Below are positions 18,088 to 25,487 of a stretch of DNA of 44,227 nucleotides, one piece after another. The notes under the pieces are model-generated. The model had not been told where the DNA came from and made no database searches. It saw only the letters and a program-made list of their open reading frames with translations. The translations under genes and the position numbers were made by a program. This DNA comes from an uncultured Lachnospiraceae bacterium (lineage in GTDB: Bacteria > Bacillota > Clostridia > Lachnospirales > Lachnospiraceae): positions 1 through 44,227 of the forward strand of contig CAMZDG010000022.1 of NCBI GenBank assembly GCA_947305245.1, in the 5' to 3' direction. Position 1 is the stretch's first letter, and each line of letters opens with the position of its first letter.

Positions 18088-18125
18088 TTAAGAACGGATT
18101 AATCTTGTTTAAGATTTGTTTAAGA
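18088..18125 (-). promoter_or_regulatory. Activator site: four helically phased TTAA repeats
   Basis: TTAA occurs at 18088, 18099, 18109 and 18120 (steps 11, 10, 11), identical in number and spacing to the site at 5104-5141. The last 30 bases differ from that site at only about three positions. The site lies between the terminator of the two-component genes and the lipoprotein operon, so the adjacent LytTR regulator is the obvious candidate binder. Confidence 0.75.
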
Positions 18126-18192
18126 TGGAAGGATCGATCGTTTACAGAGTGTTTCCGCCCAGTCTTCTGACTTTAGTATATCAGTCTGCAAA

Positions 18193-18228
18193 ATAAAAAA
18201 AACCGCCTCCGTAGAAGCGGTCGTTTTT
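18193..18228 (-). terminator. Intrinsic terminator after the two-component genes
   Basis: A hairpin at 18202-18221 (ACCGCCTC, loop CGTA, GAAGCGGT, one mismatch) has an A-run on its left, read as T on the minus strand. It lies about 57 bases after the kinase stop. The right side is also T-rich on the plus strand, so it may work in both directions. Confidence 0.85.
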
Positions 18229-18277
18229 TACGTAGAAGTGGTAAGTTTTCTATCTAAAATGCTCAGGGTTTCCCTGC

Positions 18278-20104
18278 TTAAGCCTTGTTTCCTGCCTCCG
18301 GCAGCAGGATGGAAACGGAGAAAACATGATTTTCCGTCTCAATTTCCATGGTGCCTCCGTGCTTTTTTATCAACCGTTCCATCTGCTGAAGGCCAAGGCC
18401 GTGGCTCTTTGGATCCGCCTTTCTGGTCACGATCTTGCCGCCCTCCCTCTTCACCTCGTCATAGGGATTTTCGCAGAGCACGCATACCATGTCCATCTGC
18501 CGGCTCACCTTGAGCTTCGCCCATCTCTCTCCCTCCGGCAGGCGCTCGCAGGCTTCCACGCTGTTGTCCAGAAGATTTCCAAACAGGGAACAAAGCTCAT
18601 GATCCGGCACCTGGCAGCTTTGCATGCCGCCGTCGAATTCCATGGTCATGCGGATCCCTTTTTCCCTGGCCGCCGTCTCCTTTGCCATCAGTACGCCGTC
18701 CAGCACCCCGATGCCCGTGCGCACCGGAGGTTTTGTGGCCTCTAATCCTTCCATCACCTGTTGCAGGTATGTCTTTGCTTCCTCCGTCTTTTTCTCCTGA
18801 AGAAGCATCGCAACTGCTGCCAGATGATTGTTCATGTCATGCCGAAGCATTCTTGCCTCTGCATTCTTCTCATCCACCGCCTCAAAATACCGTTGCTCCG
18901 CCTGCTCCCTGGCGATCAAAAGCGCCGTCTTTAATCCGGACGTCGCAAGGACAACCGCCGCAAGGAAGAACGCCATTGTCACCAGACAAAGGATCCAACA
19001 CCGAAAGACCGGTTTTTCAAAAATCAGTGCAACGCTATAAATTCCCCAAAGCTTTTCCGCGTGGAAGAGTCCATACAGGGAATAGGGAATGCCCTTGAAA
19101 TCTACGAAAAGCTCGGCTGCGAAAAGTCCGCCGCCCAAAAGGAGGGACACCCATTTTTTCTCCAAGGTGCAAAGGCCAATGATCAATAAAAAGAGGATCA
19201 AATCCGCAAAGCACTGAAACAAGATCCGGATCCCAAGAAGAATCCCCATGGAGATCAGGAACGGGCAGCTTCGGAACTGCTGCATGGATTGTATCGGACG
19301 ATTCAGATCCTCCAGGCCGAACGAAAGCTCCGCCGCCAGCGCCTCCGCCGCGAAAATGCCAATGCAGCCAAGGAATAAAAGAAAACCATACAGACCGATC
19401 CCGCTTCCCCCGCGCAGGGAAAGCTTCAGATCCCGCGCGCTGCGGCGATACCTGGAAAGAAAGATGCCGCTGCAGGCGAACACGCAAAGAAGGCTAAAGA
19501 TCATGCCGAAGGAAGAGCGGAAGAGCTGCTCTACGCCGATGTTCGTCGTCGCATCGATCTTCACGTTTTCCAGTCCATAGAAATCCTTGACGGACCGAAT
19601 GATCTTATTTCTTATCCCGGCGGAAAAAAGCTCAACCCGCATCATTTCTTCCGCGTGATCTTTGATCTGCTTCACGTAGCTTTCATAATTCCTTGCATAG
19701 GTCAGTCGCTCAATGCAAAGACGGATCACCTTCAGCTGACGGTCTGCCTGTTGCACGCCGTACTGATACCGTCCAAGTACCCTCTGCGCTTCTTCCTCGA
19801 GATAGAGATGCCTGTTATAAATGAGCAGATCTCCCTCCTGCGATTTGTTAAGGAGCTCCCGGTATTCCTGAAGACGGTCATGCTCCTCCGTCAGCTCCTT
19901 GATCTGATTCTCATACTGCTCCACGGAATAGGAACAAAGCATGTCCTTTGCCTGCCTTGCTTCTTCTTTGGTGAGCGCAACGGGCTCGCCGCTTTGCAGC
20001 GTCGTTACGTAAGATTGGGATTGCTGGTACACATAGGAAAAGACGCCGCAAAGCAATATGGAGATGAAAATGGTAAGCAGAAAATATCCGGCTCTCTGTT
20101 TCAT
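18278..20104 (-). CDS. GHKL histidine kinase with a permease-like membrane domain
   Basis: A 608-residue membrane sensor kinase, partner of the regulator encoded just upstream (4-base ATGA overlap). One helix (about 7-27) leads to a long outside segment (about 30-195) rich in coiled-coil sequence. About six helices follow to residue 395. The cytoplasmic part has the phospho-acceptor His422 in RMLRHDMNNHL, the N-box NLLDNSVEAC (510-519) and the G-box HGLGLQQME (568-576), typical of the HPK10/AgrC-like group. The membrane part contains GLEDLNRPIQSMQQFRSCPF (263-282), clearly similar to the signature in each half of the ABC permease at 9064-11067. The order of outside segment and helices also matches a permease half. 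I infer that the sensor domain derives from an ABC-2 permease half. It has no ATPase motifs of a transporter. Confidence 0.92.
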   Translation of the reverse strand: MKQRAGYFLLTIFISILLCGVFSYVYQQSQSYVTTLQSGEPVALTKEEARQAKDMLCSYSVEQYENQIKELTEEHDRLQEYRELLNKSQEGDLLIYNRHLYLEEEAQRVLGRYQYGVQQADRQLKVIRLCIERLTYARNYESYVKQIKDHAEEMMRVELFSAGIRNKIIRSVKDFYGLENVKIDATTNIGVEQLFRSSFGMIFSLLCVFACSGIFLSRYRRSARDLKLSLRGGSGIGLYGFLLFLGCIGIFAAEALAAELSFGLEDLNRPIQSMQQFRSCPFLISMGILLGIRILFQCFADLILFLLIIGLCTLEKKWVSLLLGGGLFAAELFVDFKGIPYSLYGLFHAEKLWGIYSVALIFEKPVFRCWILCLVTMAFFLAAVVLATSGLKTALLIAREQAEQRYFEAVDEKNAEARMLRHDMNNHLAAVAMLLQEKKTEEAKTYLQQVMEGLEATKPPVRTGIGVLDGVLMAKETAAREKGIRMTMEFDGGMQSCQVPDHELCSLFGNLLDNSVEACERLPEGERWAKLKVSRQMDMVCVLCENPYDEVKREGGKIVTRKADPKSHGLGLQQMERLIKKHGGTMEIETENHVFSVSILLPEAGNKA

Positions 20105-20814
20105 GACATTTTTCCCTTCATGGTCTTTAAGACCTTTCCCATAACCTCTTTTCGCTTCCTTCTGCTCAGGGGAAGGGAAGCGTTGTTACTCATGACCACG
20201 GCATCCGTACCGATCCTTCGGATCTCCTCCGTCCGCACAAAGACGGACTTATGGATCTCTGCAAAGCTATCCGCGGGAAGCTTTTCCACGACCTTCCCCA
20301 CGGGCAGGGAGGCATTGTGATACTCCCTCTCCGCCGTCACGACCTTTACGCCGCGACCTTCCGATTCCACCCAGAGAATGCTTTGAAATGGCAGGATCAC
20401 GGTCTCTCCCTGCGAAGTTTCGAAAAGAAGCGCCGTCTCGCGCCGTTTCTTCCAAAAACGCTCCAGCGCCCTATCCAGCCGCTCCTCCAGGTGAGACTTT
20501 ACCACATAGTCCAGGGCGGCCACGCCATATCCCTCCACGGCCCGCTCTTCCATTCCCGTCACGAAAATGATCGGCACCTCCCGGTCCATTTCGCGAACCT
20601 TCTCGGCAATCTCCATTCCGTCGCTGCGCTCCAGCTGAAGATCCAAAAGAAGCAGCTGATATTGCGCTCCGCCCTGAATGGCTTGAAGAAAAGGCGCACC
20701 GTCAGAAAAGACGTCCAGCGCCGGCGCCTCTCCCTGCTTTTGAAAGAAAGCAGCCACCTTTTCAGATACCAGCTTTACGTAGATTTCCTCATCCTCACAA
20801 ATACCGATCCGCAT
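20101..20814 (-). CDS. LytTR-family response regulator
   Basis: A 237-residue transcription regulator. The receiver domain spans 1-120, with acidic pocket ICEDEE (5-10), phospho-acceptor Asp58 in LLLLDLQL and Lys106 in DYVVKS. The LytTR DNA-binding domain spans about 130-235, including FAEIHKSVFVRTEEIRRIG and LPLSRRKRKEV. The start is at MRIGICEDEE, where GGAAGG lies about 6 bases upstream; a longer open frame to 20997 is Arg/Ser/Glu-rich, has no homology and overlaps marR. The 139-base gap after marR shows no obvious promoter, so these genes may be read from the degV promoter. Likely targets are the two phased-repeat promoters at 5.1 and 18.1 kb (inference). Confidence 0.93.
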   Translation of the reverse strand: MRIGICEDEEIYVKLVSEKVAAFFQKQGEAPALDVFSDGAPFLQAIQGGAQYQLLLLDLQLERSDGMEIAEKVREMDREVPIIFVTGMEERAVEGYGVAALDYVVKSHLEERLDRALERFWKKRRETALLFETSQGETVILPFQSILWVESEGRGVKVVTAEREYHNASLPVGKVVEKLPADSFAEIHKSVFVRTEEIRRIGTDAVVMSNNASLPLSRRKRKEVMGKVLKTMKGKMS

Positions 20815-20953
20815 TTTATCCCTTCCCCGTCTGCCGTACTCCTGCCCCACGAACTTTGCCTCGTGCGACCCTTCGTCTGCCTTACTCCCGCCTCGTTCTA
20901 CCAGTCCTCTGGTTTGTTCCTGACTCGCGCGTTCTGCCGCTTGTTCACTTGAA

Positions 20954-21418
20954 CTACGCTTTCCCCTGCGCGTCCGAGAGCTCGTCCATGATCGCAACCA
21001 CCTTGTTCATCTTCTTTACGAGGCTCTTCGACTCGTCCTTGCCAAGTCGCCCGCAGAGCTGCTCTACGATGGAGAGCACGCGCGCATGCTCCTCGAGATA
21101 AACCCTCTGGTTCTCCTCGCGGATGCGAAGAAAGACTCTGCGCCGATCCTCCTGGTCGCGATCGCGGTAGATCAGCCCTCGCTTTTCCAGATCATCCAAT
21201 ACTTTATTCACTTGAGATTTTAGGAGGCGCGTCCGGCGGCAAAGGTCCGTCGCCGTGATCCTTTGTCCCTCCTGCTCGGCCTGATACAGGATCCTGCAGA
21301 TCACCATCTCATTAAACGATAATTCCTTGAGGATCCGATTTCCCTTAATGCCGATGGACATGTCCATCCATGCCTTGAGCAGCTCTTCCGTCAGTTTTTT
21401 TGACTCTTTTTTCGCCAT
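20954..21418 (-). CDS. MarR-family transcriptional regulator
   Basis: A 154-residue winged-helix regulator. The recognition region ITATDLCRRTRLLKSQVNKV is followed by the wing RDRDQEDRRRVFLRI (about 60-105), flanked by dimerisation helices. The ATG at 21418 is preferred (GGAG 9 bases upstream); a GTG two codons earlier is too close to it. It lies 26 bases after degV, and a 33-bp perfect palindrome overlaps the degV promoter, which fits autorepression. Because DegV proteins bind fatty acids, a lipid-responsive, FabT-like role is possible but not shown. Confidence 0.9.
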   Translation of the reverse strand: MAKKESKKLTEELLKAWMDMSIGIKGNRILKELSFNEMVICRILYQAEQEGQRITATDLCRRTRLLKSQVNKVLDDLEKRGLIYRDRDQEDRRRVFLRIREENQRVYLEEHARVLSIVEQLCGRLGKDESKSLVKKMNKVVAIMDELSDAQGKA

Positions 21419-21444
21419 GTTCACGCACTCCGTTTTCTACGTTG

Positions 21445-22314
21445 TTATGATTTTGCGAAGAAGGCAACACCGATGGCCCCGGGTCCCACGTGAGTTCCGA
21501 TCGTCGCCCCGATGCAGGCATAGGGGAGTTCCTCTTCGCTGACATATTCTTCAAACAGACTCTTACTGTCTGAAATATATTTTTTTAACAGTGCCACGCT
21601 GATCCCGCTGTAAGCCAGGGAAAACGGCAGGGAAAAATCAATCCCGCCCGACTGTCTTACAAGCTCCGTCAGCTTATTGTTTGCATTCTTCGATCCGCGC
21701 GCCTTCCCAAGCACGACCACTTCTCCGTCCTGCACGGCGATGACGGGTTTGATGGAAAGCATTTCCGCAACAAACCCTGCGCCCTTGGAAAGACGCCCGC
21801 CCCTGATCAAATACTCTAGAGTGTCGATCAGCGCGATCAGCCGGATCCTCTTTTTCATCACTTCCAACTGACTGGAAATTTCCTCAAAGGATTTTCCTTC
21901 CTCCTGAAGCCGGATTGCCAGCTCCACGAGTACTCTTTGTCCCAGGCAGGCATTCTCGCTGTCGATGACGCAGATCCTTGCCCCTGGCTGTTCTTCTAAT
22001 ATTTCCTCCCGCGCGATCATGGCACTTTGATAACATCCGGAGAGCTTTTTGGAAAGGGTGATGCAAATGATCTCCCTTCCTTCCAATAGCGCCGCGCGAA
22101 AAGCTTCTTCAAATTCCGCCGGCGGCACCTGACTGGTGGTTGGCGAAACATCCGTCTCGATGAGCTTTTCATAAAACTCTTGATGCGTGATCGTCCTTCC
22201 GTCCAAGTATTCCGTCCCCGCAAAGTTCACCTTGAGCGGCAATACGATCAAGTCCTTCTCTTCCGCCTCCTGCGCCAAAATGTCCGATCCCGAATCCGTG
22301 ATCAACTGAATCAT
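21445..22314 (-). CDS. DegV-family fatty-acid-binding protein (FakB-like)
   Basis: A 289-residue cytosolic protein of the DegV/FakB family, which presents bound fatty acids to fatty acid kinase. Family motifs: start MIQLITDSGSDI, ligand-contact SPTTSQVPPAEF, LIDTLEYLIRGGRLSK and the C-terminal IGTHVGPGAIGVAFF. The start at 22314 is set by GGAGGAAAAAGAAA-ATG; the open frame to 22410 runs through the promoter and palindrome. No FakA kinase gene is in the window. It is first in a unit with marR and perhaps the two-component genes. Confidence 0.93.
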   Translation of the reverse strand: MIQLITDSGSDILAQEAEEKDLIVLPLKVNFAGTEYLDGRTITHQEFYEKLIETDVSPTTSQVPPAEFEEAFRAALLEGREIICITLSKKLSGCYQSAMIAREEILEEQPGARICVIDSENACLGQRVLVELAIRLQEEGKSFEEISSQLEVMKKRIRLIALIDTLEYLIRGGRLSKGAGFVAEMLSIKPVIAVQDGEVVVLGKARGSKNANNKLTELVRQSGGIDFSLPFSLAYSGISVALLKKYISDSKSLFEEYVSEEELPYACIGATIGTHVGPGAIGVAFFAKS

Positions 22315-22351
22315 TTTCTTTTTCCTCCAAACTAGCTTTTCTTTTTTGATT

Positions 22352-22384
22352 AGTTCATAAAGTAAACGGTTTACTTTATGAACT
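22352..22384. promoter_or_regulatory. 33-bp perfect palindromic operator overlapping the degV promoter
   Basis: Arms AGTTCATAAAGTAAAC and GTTTACTTTATGAACT flank a single central base, a perfect 16-bp inverted repeat. The right end overlaps the -10 hexamer and the rest covers the transcription start, a classic repressor position. The MarR protein encoded by the same unit is the likely binder. Confidence 0.85.
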
Positions 22385-22410
22385 ATATAGGAAAAGTCTT
22401 CGTTTGTCAA
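22382..22410 (-). promoter_or_regulatory. Strong sigma-A promoter of degV-marR
   Basis: On the minus strand TTGACA (22405-22410), a 17-base spacer and TATAGT (22382-22387). The -10 shares three bases with the palindrome at 22352-22384. Confidence 0.85.
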
Positions 22411-22468
22411 TTCTTTTTCTCGGAACGATTCTATGAAATGACGTCAGCTGTCAGTTTATGAATTCTAG

Positions 22469-22512
22469 AAAAGCCGAGGCTTTCCTAGGACAAAAGGAAG
22501 GTCTCGGCTTTT
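22469..22512 (-). terminator. Intrinsic terminator after serS
   Basis: Perfect 10-bp stem AAAAGCCGAG / CTCGGCTTTT with an inner TTCCT/AGGAA pairing. Runs of T follow on both strands, so it may work in both directions. It lies about 20 bases after the serS stop and isolates serS from degV. Confidence 0.9.
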
Positions 22513-22532
22513 TCACGCACGGTTTTTTACTC

Positions 22533-23864
22533 TTATTTCTGACTCGGCAGGATCTTCTCCTTACCACCCATATAAGGCTGCAGCGCCTTGGGAACGTTGA
22601 TGCTGCCATCCTCATTCAGGTTGTTTTCCAAGAAGGCGATCAATCCTCTGGGAGTTGCCAGCACCGTATTGTTCAATGTGTGAACAAAGTAGGTTCCCTT
22701 CTCGCCCTTGGTGCGGATGTTCAGTCTTCTCGCCTGCGCGTCGCCCAGCGTGGAGCAGGAACCAACCTCGAAGTACTTCTGCTGACGGGGGCTCCATGCT
22801 TCCACGTCGCAGCTCTTCACCTTCAGGTCTGCCAGGTCACCGCTGCAGCACTCCAGCGTACGCACCGGAATGTCAAGGCTTCTAAAGAACTCCACGGTGT
22901 AGCTCCACATCTTGTTATACCAGTCCATGGACTCCTCGGGCTTACAGAGCACTACCATCTCCTGCTTCTCGAACTGATGCACGCGATACAGTCCGCGCTC
23001 CTCGATACCGTGGGAACCAACTTCCTTTCTAAAGCAAGGGGAATAAGAGGTCATGGTGATGGGAAGGCTTGCTTCCTTTACGATCTCTCCCTTGAACTTA
23101 CCGATCATGGAATGCTCGGAGGTTCCGATGAGGAACAGATCCTCGCCCTCGATCTTATACATCATGGCTTCCATCTCTGCAAAGCTCATTACGCCGTTCA
23201 CCACGTCGCTGCGGATCATGAAAGGAGGAATGCAATAAGTGAAGCCCTTGTCGATCATGAAATCTCTCGCATAGCTGAGCATTGCGGAATGCAGTCTTGC
23301 CGCATCGCCCATCAGATAATAGAAGCCGTCGCCGCTGGTGCGTCCTGCGGACTCCTTGTCGAGACCGCTGATGCTCTTTAAGATGTCTGCGTGATGAGGG
23401 ATCTCATATGCGGGAACCACCGGCTCGCCGAACTTCTCGATCTCCACGTTCTCCTTGTCATCCCGGCCTACGGGAACGGATGCGTCGATGATGTTGGGGA
23501 TCTTCATCATGATCTCGCGCACTCTTGCTTCCAGCTCCGGTTCCATAGCCTCAAGCTCTGCCAGACGCGCTTCGTTCTTCGCAACCTCTGCCTTAACCTC
23601 TTCGACTTCCTTTCTGAGAGCAGCTGCCTCCTGTGCGTTGCCGGCTTCCTCCGCCTTCTTCGCCCTGCCCATCAGACCGCCGATCTGCTTTGCGATCTTA
23701 TTCTTCTGGCTGCGCAGATCGTCAGCTTCCTGCTGTACCTTTCTGCTCTTTGCGTCTAATTCAATCACTTCATCCACCAGGGGAAGCTTCTCATCCTGGA
23801 ATTTCTTCTTAATGTTCTCCTTCACAATGTCAGGATTTTCTCTTAAAAACTTTTTGTCGATCAT
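22533..23864 (-). CDS. serS: Seryl-tRNA synthetase, divergent type
   Basis: A 443-residue class II synthetase that charges tRNA-Ser. The N-terminal coiled-coil arm (about 25-110) is followed by the catalytic core with motif 2 (FRKEVGSHG...RGLYRVHQF) and motif 3 (HTLNNTVLATPRGLIAFLENN region). Motif 3 normally reads HTLNGSALA-PR, so N-G-S-A is replaced by N-N-T-V. The serine-site segment ECCSGDLADLKVKSCDVEAW also differs from the usual form. The start at MIDKKFLREN follows AGGAGG. It has its own promoter (23937-23965) and terminator, and I see no T-box in the short leader. It is the only serS in the window. A serS copy next to parB/DUF4446 is, from memory, usual in this family, so the divergence may be lineage-wide. 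Confidence 0.93.
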   Translation of the reverse strand: MIDKKFLRENPDIVKENIKKKFQDEKLPLVDEVIELDAKSRKVQQEADDLRSQKNKIAKQIGGLMGRAKKAEEAGNAQEAAALRKEVEEVKAEVAKNEARLAELEAMEPELEARVREIMMKIPNIIDASVPVGRDDKENVEIEKFGEPVVPAYEIPHHADILKSISGLDKESAGRTSGDGFYYLMGDAARLHSAMLSYARDFMIDKGFTYCIPPFMIRSDVVNGVMSFAEMEAMMYKIEGEDLFLIGTSEHSMIGKFKGEIVKEASLPITMTSYSPCFRKEVGSHGIEERGLYRVHQFEKQEMVVLCKPEESMDWYNKMWSYTVEFFRSLDIPVRTLECCSGDLADLKVKSCDVEAWSPRQQKYFEVGSCSTLGDAQARRLNIRTKGEKGTYFVHTLNNTVLATPRGLIAFLENNLNEDGSINVPKALQPYMGGKEKILPSQK

Positions 23865-23936
23865 ATTTCCTCCTACCGCGCGGCCTTTCAATGTTTGGTT
23901 TTCTTTCTTGCCCTACAATTCTTAGGATTTCTGCTT

Positions 23937-23965
23937 ATCATATCACAAACGTGAATACTTCTCAA
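23937..23965 (-). promoter_or_regulatory. Predicted serS promoter
   Basis: On the minus strand TTGAGA (23960-23965), a 17-base spacer and TATGAT (23937-23942). The leader to the serS start is about 65 bases, too short for a T-box. Confidence 0.7.
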
Positions 23966-23979
23966 TCCCTTTTTCTTCT

Positions 23980-24510
23980 TTATTTCTCCTCCAGCGCCAT
24001 CGCAAGCGCTTCCTTCTCTTCCTTGCTGAGGTCGCCCTCACCCTCGCCGTTCTTTACTTCCTTAGAATAACAATAAGACCCCTCCGTACTGTGCACGGAA
24101 TTTAGGATGATACCGTTGTTGTCCTGATCTAGCAGCACCAGGCAAAAGCTCAGCTGCCCGCCCATCTGCTGGAACGCGTCATACTTTACCAGTCCCGTTT
24201 TCTGATAGGACTTTCGCATGTGATGGAACAGGACCTCCACGTCCTTCTTGTTTAAGTCCACTACCTGCTTTAAGCTGCGATGATCCTTGATCAGATATGC
24301 GATCTCCTCCTCCAGACTCTGTGCGTCCTTCCCGCTCATCAGACATTTCATCCGGAACTTCAGGCCATTCACCTCATGGCGCTGTTTGATCACAAGAATG
24401 GTCATGACGATGGTCAGGATCATAAGAAGGATGGTAAGGATCAATAAATATCCCAGATCAAAGCCTCCCAGCCCGATCCGATTTAAAAATGCACTGCCCA
24501 CTGCGCTCAA
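23980..24510 (-). CDS. DUF4446 membrane-anchored protein
   Basis: A 176-residue protein with one N-terminal membrane helix (about 17-42), a charged helical stretch (50-95) and a small C-terminal domain (LVKYDAFQQMGGQLSFCLVLLDQDNNG). This matches DUF4446, a family of unknown function commonly placed beside parB in Clostridia. A TTG start at 24510 is chosen because GGGG lies about 7 bases upstream; the next candidate, a GTG three codons later, is too far. It follows parB by 62 bases, within which a hairpin lies. A link to chromosome segregation or the membrane is suggested by position only. Confidence 0.85.
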   Translation of the reverse strand: MSAVGSAFLNRIGLGGFDLGYLLILTILLMILTIVMTILVIKQRHEVNGLKFRMKCLMSGKDAQSLEEEIAYLIKDHRSLKQVVDLNKKDVEVLFHHMRKSYQKTGLVKYDAFQQMGGQLSFCLVLLDQDNNGIILNSVHSTEGSYCYSKEVKNGEGEGDLSKEEKEALAMALEEK

Positions 24511-24551
24511 AAGATCGCCCCTTCTTCTCTTCTTATGCTTTATTCAATTAG

Positions 24552-24572
24552 TTTGTTAGCCTAACTAACAAA
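24552..24572 (-). repeat. Intercistronic hairpin after parB
   Basis: Eight-base arms TTTGTTAG and CTAACAAA with a 5-base loop begin immediately after the parB stop. No T-run follows, so it is more likely an mRNA stability or processing element than a terminator. Confidence 0.5.
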
Positions 24573-25469
24573 TTATAAGATCCTCGGATTTCCGATCAGA
24601 TCCAGGATTCTCTCGAAATCATCATGACTGTAAAACTCGATCTCGATCTTTCCGGTGCCTTCCCCCTTGGAGATCACGGAAACCTTCGTGCCAAGCTTCT
24701 TCTTCATCTTCTCCTCTTCCTCGTGATAGATGGCGAGAAGCGTCTTATCATCTAATTTCTTCTTTCTCTTCGCGGGCTTATGAAGGTTCTTAACGAGCTT
24801 TTCCACGTCGCGCACGCTGAGCTTTTCATCAAAGATCCTCTGCGCTAGATTATATTGCTCCTGGGGATTCTCGATCCCGATCAGCGCCCTGGCATGACCG
24901 GGCGTGATCATCTCATCGATCAGCATCTGTTGCACGTCATCCGCAAGCTTAAGGAGCCGGATGGAGTTCGCCACGGCAACGCGGCTCTTGGAGACTCTGT
25001 CTGCCAGCTCATCCTGCTTTAAGTGGAATTCCTCCAGAAGACGCTTATAAGCCTGCGCTTCTTCAATCGGATTTAAGTCCTCACGCTGAATATTCTCGAT
25101 CAGGGAGATCTCAACGATTTCCTGCTCGGTATAATCCCGGATGATCACCGGAACTTCCTTCAGTCCGGCCATCTTTGCCGCACGCCATCTGCGCTCACCG
25201 GCGATGATCTCATAATGATCCTTGCGATCCTGCACTAAAATGGGCTGGATCACGCCGAACTGCTTGATGGAATCGGAGAGTTCCTGCAACGCATCCTCAT
25301 CAAAATTCTTTCTGGGCTGGCTACGGTTCGGCTCTACCTTTGTGATCTTTACTAAGGTTTCTACCCCTTTTTCTTCCTTCTTATCGGTTGCAGGGGCTAC
25401 CTTCTTTTCTTCTTTCTTGTTGGGAATCAGGGTATCCAGTCCCTTTCCAAGTCCTCCGCGTGTTGCCAT
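24573..25469 (-). CDS. parB: Chromosome-partitioning protein ParB (Spo0J), CTP-dependent clamp
   Basis: A 298-residue protein that loads at parS, slides as a CTP-bound clamp and recruits SMC. Typical N-terminus RGGLGKGLDTLIP for contact with ParA, CTP-binding GERRWRAAK (91-99) and ENIQREDLNPIEEA (125-138), a helix-turn-helix with QDELADRVSKSRVAVANSIRLL, and a C-terminal dimerisation domain. It lies 18 bases after parA. Two parS sites lie upstream of parA at 26555 and 26625. Confidence 0.97.
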   Translation of the reverse strand: MATRGGLGKGLDTLIPNKKEEKKVAPATDKKEEKGVETLVKITKVEPNRSQPRKNFDEDALQELSDSIKQFGVIQPILVQDRKDHYEIIAGERRWRAAKMAGLKEVPVIIRDYTEQEIVEISLIENIQREDLNPIEEAQAYKRLLEEFHLKQDELADRVSKSRVAVANSIRLLKLADDVQQMLIDEMITPGHARALIGIENPQEQYNLAQRIFDEKLSVRDVEKLVKNLHKPAKRKKKLDDKTLLAIYHEEEEKMKKKLGTKVSVISKGEGTGKIEIEFYSHDDFERILDLIGNPRIL

Positions 25470-25487
25470 GATAATGTCTCCTTTATG

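Noticed and set aside
20815..20997. 61-residue N-terminal extension of the LytTR regulator
   Set aside because: Arg/Ser/Glu-rich, no homology, overlaps marR; the receiver domain starts exactly at MRIGICEDEE after a ribosome site.
22533..23979. T-box riboswitch upstream of serS
   Set aside because: The leader after the predicted promoter is about 65 bases, too short, and no T-box sequence is visible.
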